A stretch of DNA of 64,000 nt from Plenodomus lindquistii (lineage: Eukaryota; Ascomycota; Dothideomycetes; Pleosporales; Leptosphaeriaceae). The notes under the pieces were generated by a model. That model worked only from the letters and a program-made list of their open reading frames with translations. It had not been told where the DNA came from and made no database searches. The stretch is taken from assembly GCA_025504975.1 (NCBI GenBank), contig JANUWI010000001.1, positions 248,001 through 312,000 on the forward strand, written 5' to 3'. The position numbers and the translations under genes are program-made. How positions within the stretch are numbered: position 1 is the first letter of the stretch; every line of letters begins with the position of its first letter. Shown one piece after another: positions 1-11,226 of the stretch.

Positions 1-630
1 TGAGATCGCCTGGTTGAGGTCGCAGAGTTTCAGGATTGACAGGCGTCATTCCCAACGTCTTGAAGAGAGCAAAGGTCCTACTCCAGTGTCAATGTTAAAT
101 CCTTCGTGATGCAACTGAACAGCCTACCGCTCCATGATCTTTACTTCTGGGAATCGCATGGCCCCAACATCGTAGTAGTCATGAGGTCCAATCATCGGCT
201 GGCCATCCTTTTGCGGAAACGTATACGTGTAGAGCCGGCCGCCGATTCTTTCTTCCTCGGCTTCAAAGATGGTATAATCAACATTGAGATCCGGGAACTT
301 CTTATTCAGGTGGTCAAAGAGCATCGCAGTGAACATTCCCGCAACTCCGGCACCAATGATACCAGCCTTGAAGCCTTGACGAGGTTCACTCGTTGTTGAG
401 GCAGCGCGAGTGTTGGCAACGGGCAAAAGGTGTGTCACATCCGCGGTGTCAGTGGGCTTGAACGATCAGCATATTTGCCTTGAGGAATCAGCTAGATAAC
501 ATACCACAACAGTTGCTTCTCTCTGAACTTTTGCAAGATCTTCTCGAATCGATTGGGCTGCCCATTGAGCACGGTAGGAAATCTTGTTGAGAGGAACCGG
601 AACTTGCCCCTCAGTGGCTGAAATCGCCAT
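1..630 (-). CDS. Flavin-containing amine oxidase / L-amino-acid oxidase-like, N-terminal part (cut by window edge)
   Basis: Likely an FAD-dependent oxidase of amines or L-amino acids. Exons on the minus strand are 630-505, 456-128 and 77-1; introns are 504-457 and 127-78. Joining them keeps one frame. About residue 70 is the dinucleotide-binding motif GAGVAG, followed about 35 residues on by the acidic end of strand 2 and GGRLYTY, the arginine-containing motif of amine oxidases. DVGAMRFPE and, after the second intron, RTFALFKTLG match the start of the substrate-domain segment of fungal and bacterial L-amino-acid oxidases. No signal peptide is seen, so a cytosolic or organellar protein is likely. 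The C-terminal two thirds lie outside the window, so substrate class cannot be judged. The start at 630 was chosen because it is the first in-frame ATG of an exon that splices cleanly. The next gene shares its orientation. Confidence 0.82.
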
Positions 631-1247
631 CGTGATCTAAAGACGGAATGAATCGTTATCTGTCGACGAACAGGCGTCGCTGTGCTGGATGTCGCGAATG
701 TCTTGTATGAAAACCTATGAGAGCATGGCGACACCTATACATACAGGCGGCGAGCTTCGTGGGTAGCCGCTTCAGCTGAGCCAGGCTAGCATCAACTGGA
801 GTATATCCTCGCATCTGCATGGTGAACAGTGTGATGGCCAGGCAAATCTTGCTGTTTGCGTCAGTTCTCGCAACACGCGTGCATTCTTCGTACTTGCCTC
901 AGGTAGCCACAGTCTAGACGATATGCACCTCCCTGCAAAACGGCCACAACCGAAAAGGCGCGGCTCGTCCCTAACCTGCACAGGGATACCATGACAACAG
1001 ATTCCGAAACGTGCCATGAGAATCAAGCAAATTGATGTCCATAGTGCATATGCCGACGTTTTCTGATAGATGAGCAAAGGCATGGTTGAAATGGTTTTGA
1101 TGATGAGTCTCGACTCGACCAATTTGCATGCGGGTACTCTCAAGCTAATGCTCCTCAGCCGTACACTAGCACAAGCTGAGCACGCCGCGGTTATACTTAC
1201 ATAGGCAGTTTCGTATACTTCCATGCATCCACAACTCACTCTCCATC
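631..1247. other. Intergenic region, amine oxidase promoter side
   Basis: This lies between the amine oxidase start and the stop of the FAD monooxygenase. No supported coding sequence. It must hold the amine oxidase promoter and the monooxygenase 3' end, but I recognise no specific site. Confidence 0.5.
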
Positions 1248-2579
1248 CTATAGCTTTGCAACGAAGCCCTCTTCCAGACACAACTTTTCCGCATCCGCAA
1301 CCACATCCACGCCATACACCTGAGTCTGCACGTCTGCATCCGCCCACTTATCTGGCACCGATCCAGACCCTGCTTTTGCAGCTGCAAATGCCCTGTCGCG
1401 TTCCTCCTTTGCCTTTCCTTCTCCAAGATGCATTGCTCGTCCACTTTCAGCCGCCAGCTCTACTAGTGTTTCAGCTCTTGGTTTGCGAAGTTTCTCATAG
1501 AGACGTAGCGCGCGCTCGATTGTTGCTGGATTGCAATCCGAGATGCGTGTTGGGCCGAGAACAACACCGAGGACTGCTCCATCTTCAATGGCTTGTGCAG
1601 CGCCTTGTGCCATGTGAGGAAGAGTAGGATGACACGCATCGCCGACCAGTGCCGTGCTGCCATTGACCCAAGTATCCAGTGGATCGTGGACTCGCAGCTT
1701 CCACTCGACGACTTCGCCTTCGGGTACTAGGTTCAACATATTGTGAATCATTGGGCAAAAGTCTCCATAAACCTCTAACATTGCCGACTTGCTTCCTTTG
1801 GTTGTATACTGTGCGTCTGGCGCACCTGCAAAATTGACATCAGGTTGTGCTGTGCTCAAATTGTAGATTTGCTTGTTGTGAATCGGATATGCGATGATGT
1901 GCTTCTTCTCACCGATCCAGCGTGTCACCGTGTCAGAGTCGATGAGTTTGAGAAGTTCCGGATCGTGCTTCATCTGATCCCGGGTCAACATGATGCGGTA
2001 TGCAGCCTGTCCTGAGTCGCGGACTGAGCCTGACATGCCCAACTCCTTCAACATAGCAACCCTTGTATTACTTTTGACTCCGTCGGCACCGATCAGAATG
2101 TCGCATTCAATTTTGTACGCCTCTCCCCCTTGAGTTGGTGTGACGTTGAAACTTGGCTTAGAGCCAAACTGTATGTCGGAGATGAGGCTTCCAAGTTTAA
2201 ATGTGATTCCGCTCTCTCTTTGGCAGCCTTCGTAGAGTCCATTGGCTAAACTGGCTCTGTGACCGACCATGTGAGGGTAACCAAACTTGTCTCGGACGTA
2301 TCCCAGATCCACATATCCTAGCTCTTTATCTGAACAGCCATCTCGAATAGAGGTGTTGGCACACTGGACTGCTTCGGCTTCGATCGCCTTCCAGCAGCCC
2401 AGTCTGTTAAGGATGCGCGCCATGTTCGGTGCAAGCTGAATTCCTGCACCTACGAAGCCCATGGCTGGTGCGTGTTCGTAAACTGTAATGTTCTTATGGC
2501 CAGCTTTCGCAAGGGACAATGCAGCAGCTAGGCCGCCCATGCCTGCCCCGACCACCGCTATTCTCAGGTTTTCCGCCAT
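1248..2579 (-). CDS. FAD-dependent monooxygenase (salicylate hydroxylase-like), PTS1-like C-terminus
   Basis: Single-exon 443-residue class A flavoprotein monooxygenase, expected to hydroxylate an aromatic substrate with NAD(P)H and O2. Residues about 8-17 carry the FAD GxGxxG motif (VVGAGMGGLA). GADGVKS near residue 165 is the DG motif that touches FAD and NAD(P)H. GDACHPTLPHMAQGA near residue 315 is the GD motif binding the flavin ribityl chain, followed by the usual AIEDG helix. Length is normal for salicylate hydroxylase-like enzymes. The last three residues are AKL, an accepted variant of the peroxisomal PTS1 tripeptide, which is unusual for this family. Substrate cannot be assigned; 3-hydroxybenzoate, kynurenine or secondary-metabolite hydroxylation are alternatives. 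Confidence 0.9.
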   Translation of the reverse strand: MAENLRIAVVGAGMGGLAAALSLAKAGHKNITVYEHAPAMGFVGAGIQLAPNMARILNRLGCWKAIEAEAVQCANTSIRDGCSDKELGYVDLGYVRDKFGYPHMVGHRASLANGLYEGCQRESGITFKLGSLISDIQFGSKPSFNVTPTQGGEAYKIECDILIGADGVKSNTRVAMLKELGMSGSVRDSGQAAYRIMLTRDQMKHDPELLKLIDSDTVTRWIGEKKHIIAYPIHNKQIYNLSTAQPDVNFAGAPDAQYTTKGSKSAMLEVYGDFCPMIHNMLNLVPEGEVVEWKLRVHDPLDTWVNGSTALVGDACHPTLPHMAQGAAQAIEDGAVLGVVLGPTRISDCNPATIERALRLYEKLRKPRAETLVELAAESGRAMHLGEGKAKEERDRAFAAAKAGSGSVPDKWADADVQTQVYGVDVVADAEKLCLEEGFVAKL

Positions 2580-4259
2580 GATGTGAGAGTTCAGAGGAAG
2601 GTTGGGTCCAACTCGTAGTTATGTAGAATAGCCTTCGCCTTGATTAAAATCCTGTATCCAGATTGAGATGGCGACTGTGAGGAGAAGATGAGGGTGTTGT
2701 GTACAATATCTGCTAGATACTTTTGCCCCCCTTTTATGCTTCTTGATCTTGTTCCACTACGCAGATTATTCTCCAACTCCTTCTCTTGAAACCAGTAGAA
2801 AGTCGACGTGAACGGTAAAACTCTTAACCGTCTGCTGTATGTCTGTGATGCAATGTATGGACTGTATGGCTGGAACAATCGGGCTCGGCTGAGAGTAAAA
2901 TCCGATCAATTGGCTCTTGTATAATCTTTGAAGTGATGTCGAACCTGAATCGGAATGGATTAACTTGTATGCTTGGGATCAAGTTAAGGAAGTGATTGTG
3001 TTTCTGAATCCACCAATTGCCGGCACCCCACCGCCGCGGGGCGAATACTTAGCGCAACGAACGTGGAGGATCAGCCCCACCACAGCCACCACGATCACTG
3101 AGCCATCTTTACAGTATGCGGGGGGTGTACCTGCATACCATGTGGCACGATTCTGATCACTGGAAGTTCACAATCGACTTGGGGGAGACGATGTTGTGGA
3201 TATTAAAACATATCGTGCTACAATGTATGCGGTAACTGCATCAAACACTTGAGCTTCCGCTTCCGACTTTTCTTCACTTTGTTGTATTCACTGACACTTC
3301 TATACGTCTTGCCTCTTACACTAGCTTTAGTTCTCAAGCTTGCAACTACTATCGATACGTATTCACCTCCACATAGCATCGTGACCTCTTTCAAATTGAA
3401 GACCCCGAAGTACGGTGAGTATCCTGCAATCGGGCCTTTCCATTCATGTCATTTGACCGATGCCTGCAGCGTCTTCATCGCTCCACATAGACGTTGGAAG
3501 CTTCGACATGTACCATCTTGACAGAAATGCGGTGTGACTGTGCATGCATCCTCCACACAAGGATTTGTGCCTATCACAACGTTGTTACTGAACGTGGCAT
3601 CCCTCGTAATAACGGCCGTCAAGTTTTATTATGTGGTACGCTACATGAGAAGTCTAAAAACAGCCATATCATGTATGTAGAATTACAGCTGCGAATTCGA
3701 CACCATCTGTACCGGTAGTGTACAACGGTACATATTTCAACGGCTAAGCCTGTCGCTTCTATGGAAGCACAGCTGTTGCTGAAAGAGTACCCGATCATTC
3801 CGGAGTCCCGTGGTCAAATTGCCCCGCCACGACTCGGAGGCTTCGTGTGGGGTAGGTACAACGTGAAGCAACAGCATTGCAAGACATACAACCCAAGCCT
3901 GGACCATTGAGGAAAGCCATTACTGTCTAAAAATCACTGGCTGTTGCTCTCGTGAAGGTTCGCAGCTCAAAGTGTAAGCCATTGGTGTCGAATGACGTGG
4001 TGGAGCTTCCAAAGCTGGGGAGAGCTTTCATCCGGAAGTCGCGTTACCATCCGGAGCCAGATCTAACGCCTTCTCTGTAACTAATACACTACAAACAACT
4101 CCGATCACGCGTTCAAGATTCGTGTTGCTGTATCAAGTTGCGTCGATCGCGCTCCACTCTTCCGATTGAAGGTTCTTATACACAGGAAGAGACATACTTT
4201 GGTCTATTCCCAGTATCGACAGATTGCCCGTACACCAGGCCTCATATCAAGACTCCACA
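2580..4259. other. Intergenic region, 1.7 kb
   Basis: Divergent promoter region between the monooxygenase (-) and the DUF3500 gene (+). ORFs here are short, start at non-ATG codons and have no recognisable motif. A well-formed intron-like segment sits at 3415-3469 (GTGAGT donor, TTTGACC branch-like motif, TGCAG acceptor) with no convincing protein around it, so a spliced non-coding transcript is possible. Confidence 0.4.
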
Positions 4260-5646
4260 ATGGCACGACGAAGTTCCTTCGATGAGGCGTCTGCTGGCTT
4301 CCGCGCCCATCTTCCTGATCTTGAGAGTCCGCGATTTACTACAGCTGCGAAGCAGAACCCATATGAATACACGCAATGTATGCGGGAAAACCGCGCTCCA
4401 CCATGGCTTTACGATCTGACCACAACATGGGAGAAGTTGCTTGCCGAGCCCTACACGGGCGTGACGAATGATGGGAAAGTGGAAGATGGCTTATTCTCTG
4501 CACAAGATGACATTGCAGACGTTGAAGCCGCCGTCAAAAAAGCAGAGGACTTTCTGAACAGACTAAGCAGTGAAGAGAAGAGCAAAGTCACGTACCCCAT
4601 CAACGCACGAGAATGGCGAGCATGGAGTAATCCTGAATTCCTCCTCCGACCATTCGGTCTGCGTCTCGAAGAAGGTACGTTCCATATCTCTTCCACAGCT
4701 ATCCTTCCACCCGAATTATCTAACCCACCCAACCACTTTAGTCCCCGAGCAAACCGCCCAATCCATCCTCTCCGTCATAGAAGCCTCCCTCTCCCCAGAA
4801 GGCTACCAGAAAGCCCTCTCCGCCATGCGCATAAACCATTTCCTCGGCGAAGTCGTCGCACTCCCCAACATCATGAATAAATACTCCTACAACTTCCTCG
4901 TCTTTGGCACGCCATCCTCCTCCCCATCTTCGCCATGGGGCTGGCTACTCTACGGTCACCACTTGTGCATAAGCTGTTTCTACAAAGGCACCTACGTCGC
5001 CCTCACGCCCTCCTTCACCGGCGCAGAGCCCAACATCATCGACGCAGGAGAATGGAAAGGCACTGAAATCCTACACAAAGAAGGAAACCTCGGGCTAGAA
5101 CTAATGCAAAGTCTCTCCCCCTCGCAACAGCAAACCGCGCAAATCTTCAAAAACCTGCGCGACGACGGCATGAAGCAAGTCTACGGAAATTCAAACAACG
5201 ACCAGAGCAAAGCAGACGAATTAATCACCGATACCTGGGGTCCAGACGACCAGCGCCACCGCTGCGGCGCATTCAGAGATAATCGAATCGTGCCGTACGA
5301 AGGCATCCTCGCCTCTACGCTCTCTGCAAAACAGCAAGCCCTCCTCCTATCCATTTGCGCCGAATTCCTGCTCTACCACCCGACCAAGGCGCGGGAGCGG
5401 CGGCTCCAGCAGATTGAGCAGCATTTTGCTGAAACGCACTTTTGCTGGATTGGCGGATTTGGCGACAAAGATGCGTTTTATTTTCGTGTGCAGAGTCCGG
5501 TGATTTTGGTCGAGTTTGATCATCATAGTGGTGTGTTTTTGACGAACAAAGAGCCTGCGAAGTATCATACACATACGATTTGTCGGACGCCGAATGCGGG
5601 GGATTATGGGCAGGCGGTTAGGGAGGGAGGGGAGAGGTTGGAGTAG
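4260..5646 (+). CDS. DUF3500 family protein
   Basis: Two exons, 4260-4674 and 4742-5646, with a 67-bp intron (GTACGT..TTTAG), give 439 residues. The ATG at 4260 has a good Kozak context (CACAATGG); the longer upstream frame starts only at TTG. The protein matches the DUF3500 family (PF12006). It has a WGWLLYGHH block about residue 220, and near the C-terminus LVEFDHHSGVFL, then EPAKYHTHTICRTPN and GDYG, the family's most conserved block, rich in His and Asp and suggestive of a metal or small-molecule site. No signal peptide or membrane segment is seen. The function of the family is not established. It converges on the SDR gene, with stops 182 bp apart. Confidence 0.88.
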
Positions 5647-5828
5647 ATGGATTTGTTACTATCTACCTGGCTTACAATTCCATACTCAGACTGAAAGCCC
5701 CACGTTGTGCAATGTCACGTATGATGGAGTTTGATTCTCAAATACACAAGTGGTGTAAAGGTGGTGAGAACATGTGGGCTGTGGATATCATGGTGATGTA
5801 CTTTTATAATTTAACAATCTCCGCCCAC

Positions 5829-6773
5829 CTACAACTTCGACTTCTGCTTCTTTCCCCCCGCTACACCCGTGACCTCTGCCCCAGAGAGCAAGAAATCAGG
5901 ATACTCGAATCCTTCTCCGAGACCCGAGGTATGCCACGCACCCCCATCGACCACCAACGTCTCGCCATTTACATAGTTGCCCGCGTCCGAAAAGAGGTAA
6001 ATCGTCGCATCTGCAACCTCCTTGACTGTGCCGTACCGCCCTGAGGGAATCTTCTTGTGCGATTTTTCTATGCTCTCCGACTTGGCCAGACGCGCCATAC
6101 CCTCTGTACCGCCAATAGGGCCCGGGGCAATCACATTCGACGTGATACCCTTGGGACCTTGCTCGATAGCCACAGACATGGCCATTGCGTCTACACCCGC
6201 CTTTGCAACCGAGACGTGGGTCTGCAGCGGCGTGCCGGTGTAGTGTAGTGTCGCGCTGACAAAGATGATGCGACCGCCTGTCCCCTCAGCAGGAGGCATG
6301 GTCCCATCCGTCCTATGTTTCGCCGCCGACTTGACCAAATACGGCAACGTCGCCTTGAGCGTATTGTAACTCCCCAAGACATCGATATCAATCACGCTCT
6401 TCATCGCATTCGGACTAAGCTGGTCCATGGTCGCGAGGAAGTTGCCCGCCGCGCCCGCAATCACGAAATCGATGCCGCCGAGCTCTTTGGCGCACCGGGC
6501 CGCTGCTTGCTCGAGGAGCTTGGGTTTGCGCACGTCGACGGCGCCGATGCCGAGGACGGTTGAGCCAGGGCGCGCGGTGGAGATGTCGGCGGCCATGCGC
6601 TCGGTTTTCTCGACGTTGCGGCCGATGATGCAGGCGTTTGCACCGAGGGCGACGAGGGCGCGGACTTGGGCGGAGCAGATGGAGCCTGCGCCGCCGGTGC
6701 AAAAGACGACTTTGTTGGCGAAGATGTTGTCGCGCCAGACGTTACTCATGTAGGCGTAGCGGTCTTGTGGCAT
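5829..6773 (-). CDS. SPS19: Peroxisomal 2,4-dienoyl-CoA reductase-like short-chain dehydrogenase
   Basis: Single-exon 314-residue SDR. By similarity it reduces 2,4-dienoyl-CoA with NADPH during peroxisomal beta-oxidation of unsaturated fatty acids. The cofactor motif TGGAGSIC is near residue 26, in place of the classic TGxxxGIG. IAGAAGNFL near residue 107 is the NAG-like segment typical of DECR proteins, followed by the conserved IDIDVLGSYN. VSATLHYTGTPLQTHVSVAKAG carries the region of the catalytic Ser/Lys; in DECR-type enzymes the usual Tyr is displaced. NVIAPGPIGGTEGMARL and the GGAW end also fit DECR2/Sps19. The C-terminus is KSKL, a canonical PTS1, which strongly supports a peroxisomal matrix location. 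The gene is divergent from the Atg33-like gene across 531 bp. Confidence 0.9.
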   Translation of the reverse strand: MPQDRYAYMSNVWRDNIFANKVVFCTGGAGSICSAQVRALVALGANACIIGRNVEKTERMAADISTARPGSTVLGIGAVDVRKPKLLEQAAARCAKELGGIDFVIAGAAGNFLATMDQLSPNAMKSVIDIDVLGSYNTLKATLPYLVKSAAKHRTDGTMPPAEGTGGRIIFVSATLHYTGTPLQTHVSVAKAGVDAMAMSVAIEQGPKGITSNVIAPGPIGGTEGMARLAKSESIEKSHKKIPSGRYGTVKEVADATIYLFSDAGNYVNGETLVVDGGAWHTSGLGEGFEYPDFLLSGAEVTGVAGGKKQKSKL

Positions 6774-7304
6774 GGTAGGCGAACGGGGTGGAGGGAGTTG
6801 GAGGGAGTTGGAGAGAGTGGGAGGGAGGTGGAGTGGGTTGGGGTGATGAAGATGGAGTAGAAGGGAGTGTCTTGCCTGAGCTAGAAAGCGGAGCTGGGGG
6901 TATGAAGTTGAAGTTGAGGTTGATTGTTCGTGTCAGTAATCATGGCAGCCGAGGTACGCTCTGCGTTTACTCTGAGCAGTCATGACGCGACCATTGCATC
7001 TGACCGAGAGACACTTTCCATATTCAAGCGAAAGGCCGCATAGTGATGACTACCATGTACGGTGTACATATATCCAAGCTACTGACATGACGTTGATTCG
7101 CTCAGACGTCGTGCTCCAATATACAAGAGCGCCTGCTCCGGATCAATTCCGCGCGACCTCCGCAATGGACGGTTAGCCGCTGAACAAGGTTAACCGTTGA
7201 CGTGCACCTGCATGCCAACACCAAACAAAGCTTCAAGCTCCCTCGACCTCGATACCGGCCAACCCCCCCCTCTGCGTTCCCACTGCGCTCCTCAATCCCT
7301 CAAA
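6774..7304. promoter_or_regulatory. Divergent promoter region between the SDR and Atg33-like genes
   Basis: A 531-bp region shared by two divergent genes. The part next to the SDR start (6781-6845) is purine-rich with GGAGTTGGAGGGA-type direct repeats. The part before the Atg33-like start is pyrimidine-rich, as in many fungal promoters. No specific binding site is recognised. Confidence 0.45.
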
Positions 7305-7864
7305 ATGGCAGCCCAAACAGTCTCGATATGCAAGTTCGTGGGCACAATCTCCCTCGGCATCGCCACTGTGAGTCCAGTCTCCCCCCACCCTACACATGGC
7401 ACAACACAGTAACTAACCCCACACACCAGGGCGTCTCAGCAACCCTCTCCACACTTGCTCTCCCCGCTCTCCTCGCCCTCCCCACCGCCGTAAACGCCCG
7501 CACATCCCTAACCTACCTCTCCACCACCTCCTCAACACTATCCTCCTACCTCCGCCACATCACTACCTTCACCCTCTTCTCCGCATACCTGCTGTCGCCC
7601 AAACGTGCTCGCCATCCATATCTCCTGTACACCTCCATCTTTGCGTTTGCGTCGGGCCCTGGTGTGGATTATGCCGCGACGTTGAGTCAGGGAGCGAGCG
7701 AGAAGAGGCAGGTGCTTGATTTGGAGGCGCAGGGCGATGATGTGAATGGCGAGCAGGTGAGGGTTGCGGTGGAGAGGAGGCAGAGCGTTGAGAGGGTCAA
7801 GACGGCGTTGGTGGGGCTGGCGTTTGCTTTGCAGGTTGTTGGGTTGTGGGGGGATGGTGCGTAG
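7305..7864 (+). CDS. ATG33: Atg33-like mitophagy protein
   Basis: Two exons, 7305-7367 and 7430-7864, with a 62-bp intron (GTGAGT..AACTAAC..CCAG), give 165 residues. The N-terminus SICKFVGTISLGIAT then, after splicing, GVSATLSTLALPALLALP, and later SPKRARHPYLLYTS, match the fungal Atg33 family of mitochondrial outer-membrane proteins needed for mitophagy in yeast. I see four likely hydrophobic segments: about 5-40, 60-80, 85-105, and a last one at about 145-162 ending in LQVVGLWG. A charged loop (EKRQVLDLEAQGDD) separates the last two. The family is short and poorly conserved, so assignment rests on the N-terminal signature and membrane layout. An unrelated small membrane protein remains possible. 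Confidence 0.72.
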
Positions 7865-7886
7865 GGTGTGGGTGTGAGAGATGTGT

Positions 7887-7944
7887 GGGATAGGATGGGA
7901 TAGGATGGGATAGGATGGGATAGGATGGGATGGAATGGGATGGG
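7887..7944. repeat. Short tandem repeat, about 10-bp unit
   Basis: Roughly five copies of the unit GGGATAGGAT, decaying into GGGATGGAAT, just downstream of the Atg33-like stop codon. Purine-rich on the plus strand. Confidence 0.9.
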
Positions 7945-10900
7945 AAGTCATGAGTGGTGTGGTGTTGATGTGTAGTGGTTGAAGCGTCGAGGACAGAACA
8001 CGGGACCTTATCGTGCGATTAGTTTGGCTGTTTGCTCTTCTCACTCAGTATTCGAATGCGGTTTTAGCGAGCAATCTATATTCCCCCTCTGATCTCTTGA
8101 TACCATCCATCAGCCTTGTAATGCACTTCTGACGATAGGTGGGCATTATCGAGCAGCAATGAACAATTCGGTGGAGGAGTCTTGTTCTCATACAATGTCA
8201 CAACAGTGCACCGATTCAAAACGGACAGCCAGCTATCGCAGGGTCCACATCTCTCTCGGCCCAAACATCTTCTCAACATTCACCACCTCATCTTAGCGTA
8301 GGCAACCGAGAGCATTCCAACACAACCCAACCACAAAAGCACAACTATTGCTGAAACACCATCTCGGTGGTACCACTATGCACACATAAGCACAAGGTTC
8401 ACCCGCCCGGCATCCTCTCCTCCCGACGTCTTGGTACCCATCCCTTAATCACACCTGTAAGACTCCAGACTTCTTTGTTCCAAGCGTGATCAACAATAGG
8501 GCTTATCCGCGCTAGGGCCATCCACGTTCGCATGATTGACTGCACTTGGGTTGGCATGTATGGTAACGTAAGCGCCCCGAGTAGATCGAGGTTCACCCTT
8601 TCGGAGGATTATTACATGATTATGAATATGAGTACCATGCCTAGCCCGTCAAGGCAAACCCCGACAATAAGTTCCACAAGTCTTCGCTGGCAAGGTACTG
8701 AATATATATATCCTTTACATGACAACAAAGTTCAGAACACTCTGCGCACTTGCAGTCTCAGGCGGATGTCGGCGGCTCATACATACGCCTACTCACAAGC
8801 TGCAAGCCGCTTTCGGATCCTCGATGGCTTCAGACTTGCACAGCAGGGTGAAGGGCAAAGTCGAAAGAATCGCCTTGCTCCACCGAACAAACCAGCTAGA
8901 AGCGATGTGTTGGCAAGGCGTGGCATGGCAGTAAGGATACTCACATCGCGTATCATCGCGAATCGCGCACCCCCATCCCCCGATCCTCCAAACATGGTGA
9001 CCAGACGAGCTGTAAGCAACATGAGTGGACCAAGAACCCACATATATGACGACAATGTTTGAAAGCAGTTCTCCAAAACCAAACGGCTCATCTCAGTCTT
9101 TACCCTCCGCGGCGTACCCGTCTCCATTATTATCGCAGCGCTTAACCAGTCTTTGGTTTAGGTACAGTACAGGTGTTGTGTTTTCCCCTGACGATCGCAC
9201 TATTGATGTCAGGCGCGGTGGTTGATGAGTGGCTTGTCAGCGGGCCGGCCGAGTCAGCGTTTTGCGTCATTCGGCTTCATTGGGGAGATGATCTGCGCGC
9301 GCATGCAGCGACGTTGGTTATTATAGGACTGGTGTGGGTGAGGTAAGCCACTGTGAAGCGATTTGGGAGGTGAGCCGCTTGTTAGTCTGTTGTTTTGGGA
9401 TGGGAGTGTTTTCAGGCTGAGTTGTGGAGGCAGGAGGGGGAGATTGGATGCGTGTATGGATCGGACGCGTCACGGGAAGATTGTTCGGAAGGATTGGTGT
9501 CTATGTAGGTACAGCACAGGGCTGCGTTGCGTGGTTGCACAGGTGTGTGTTGACGAGTTTCAGGATTTAGAATTCGGGCGCGTCGCTGTACATAGCTTTT
9601 TTTTTTTGCTTTTCTCGTCTTGGCTGCTGATTCGTGGGGAGCCTCAGCCAACTCGTGCTGGCTTGTACGGGCCGATGTTTGCAGCGCAGCGTCATTTGCA
9701 GCTTAACAGGAATCTTCGAATCATCAAATCATCAAATCATTGTGACGCGCTGCCGGTCCGCGGGTATAACATGTTGGGAAGTGGAACGCTACTGTGCGTC
9801 TTTGTTTTGGTCATGGGAATCTGCTAACGAGGGTGTGTCGCGCAAGGATGCACGAAATGCTATACCGTGGGGAACGACGACGGGCCATGGTGGTTGCGGC
9901 AGCGAGTGCTTGCTCGGGCGGCTGATTCGACGGTGACAGGGAGGCGTTGGGCCTGTCCACACACGATATTAGAGGCAATACGAGAGCGCATGCCATGTGA
10001 TGGACGTGCAGCAATGAGCTGGGTAGAAGATTCGAGTGGCAGCACAGCGCACCCTTCCATTCCACCATCATCCCCTTCTTTTCTCACGCTTGTCGTCGTA
10101 GAGTCGGCGCTCTGCTCCTTTGTCACTTTCGTTCGTCTGGTCTTGCACCAGCCCACATTCGCTGCCAGGATTCCAAACCATAATTGACGCAGGCGGTCGC
10201 TCTATCAGTCGACAGACTTTGATCATTTCCGGATACAAGTCCGTAGTAGTGCCACTGGTACGGCAACACCTGGTTAACAAGAGACCAGACACGCCGCACA
10301 TCGACGACGAACCACAAGCGGCTTGTGTCGCCAACCTCTTTTGAGTGATTACTCTAGACAGTAGGCAGAAGACGGTCTACTGCAGTATAGCCACACGCAC
10401 CTGTCCACACGGGCGTGATCGGTGCAGAGTACATAGGGTCCCATATGTACACGTACAAGATACAGCCGCCCAGATAGACACTCACGACCATCCTTGGCTT
10501 GATCATCACCACGACGCCCACCACATCGACGACGACAACCCCAAATCCCAGGCGTCAATACATCGGCAATTTGCAGTGCCCCACTGGCGTGCTCTCTACG
10601 GTCAAGCGTGCACGCAGAGCAACGCGGATGAGGCGGAGCAGCTACTTGGCCGACGCAGGAACTAAAGGACAAAGCGGGAACTGATTTTCTGCACGTCCCC
10701 TTGACGGCCAGCTTAGCAGGCCCTTAGTCGCAGGCAAGTGCCCTTGGCCCCCAGCATCTCCACCCACCTCTCTTCCTCAACAGCAAGCTTTTGCCGCTGC
10801 TGCTCCCCGACCACCACCCGCCCGCCGCCCGTCCTGCCACCGACGATTCGCGTCTGGCCTTTACTGCCCCGAGACAGCAATGCTGACCAGCCTGTTGAGT

Positions 10901-11226
10901 GAATAGCCCGCTATTCCTACACCACCACACGACCGTCCACTCGCTTGCTCGCTTGCTCGCTTGCTTGCTGTGCAACTCGACGCATCCCGGTCCCCCAATC
11001 CAACGACGCAGCTGTCCCAGTGTACCACCTCACTCACGCCACTGCCACCTGCCCTCCCCCGCACCGAGAGGTGCACTCGAGTACCGCACCATTCGCTCAC
11101 CACCTTGGAGGCGTTGACTCGCTGTCCCAGTCCATCAGCACCCACCTCGTCACCCACATCAATCGTAGTCGTAATACCCGATCCATCGTCATCGATCCAC
11201 CGTCGACTTGAGCACCATTCGCAAAC
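7945..11226. other. Intergenic region, 3.3 kb
   Basis: The longest gene-free stretch of the GC-balanced block. ORFs are short, overlap in several frames and show no recognisable motif. It includes a poly-T run at 9599-9608, the repeat at 10941-10970 and CT/CA-rich sequence from about 10,740 to 11,226 that reads as the promoter and 5' leader of the WSC gene. A fast-evolving small gene cannot be excluded. Confidence 0.5.
10941..10970. repeat. Microsatellite-like repeat of GCTTGCTC type
   Basis: About four copies of an 8-bp unit (CTCGCTTG) upstream of the WSC-domain gene. Confidence 0.85.

Noticed and set aside
772..1347. 191-codon minus-strand ORF after the monooxygenase
   Set aside because: It starts inside the monooxygenase gene in another frame. 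Cys/Arg-rich composition is typical of a shadow frame, and no family is recognised.
2591..2878. 95-codon minus-strand ORF directly upstream of the monooxygenase
   Set aside because: It lies in the expected leader/promoter, has no recognisable domain and no splice path joining it in frame.
5829..6773. Plus-strand ORFs of 73-110 codons over the SDR gene
   Set aside because: They are antisense shadows; the minus-strand frame has a full SDR domain set and a PTS1 end.
7538..8044. 168-codon minus-strand ORF opposite the Atg33-like gene
   Set aside because: It is the reverse complement of a real exon plus the GGGATAGGAT repeat; His/Ile/Pro-rich low-complexity translation.
8532..9062. 176-codon plus-strand ORF in the 3.3-kb intergenic region
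   Set aside because: No motif, overlapping ORFs of similar quality on both strands, and no promoter or splice support.
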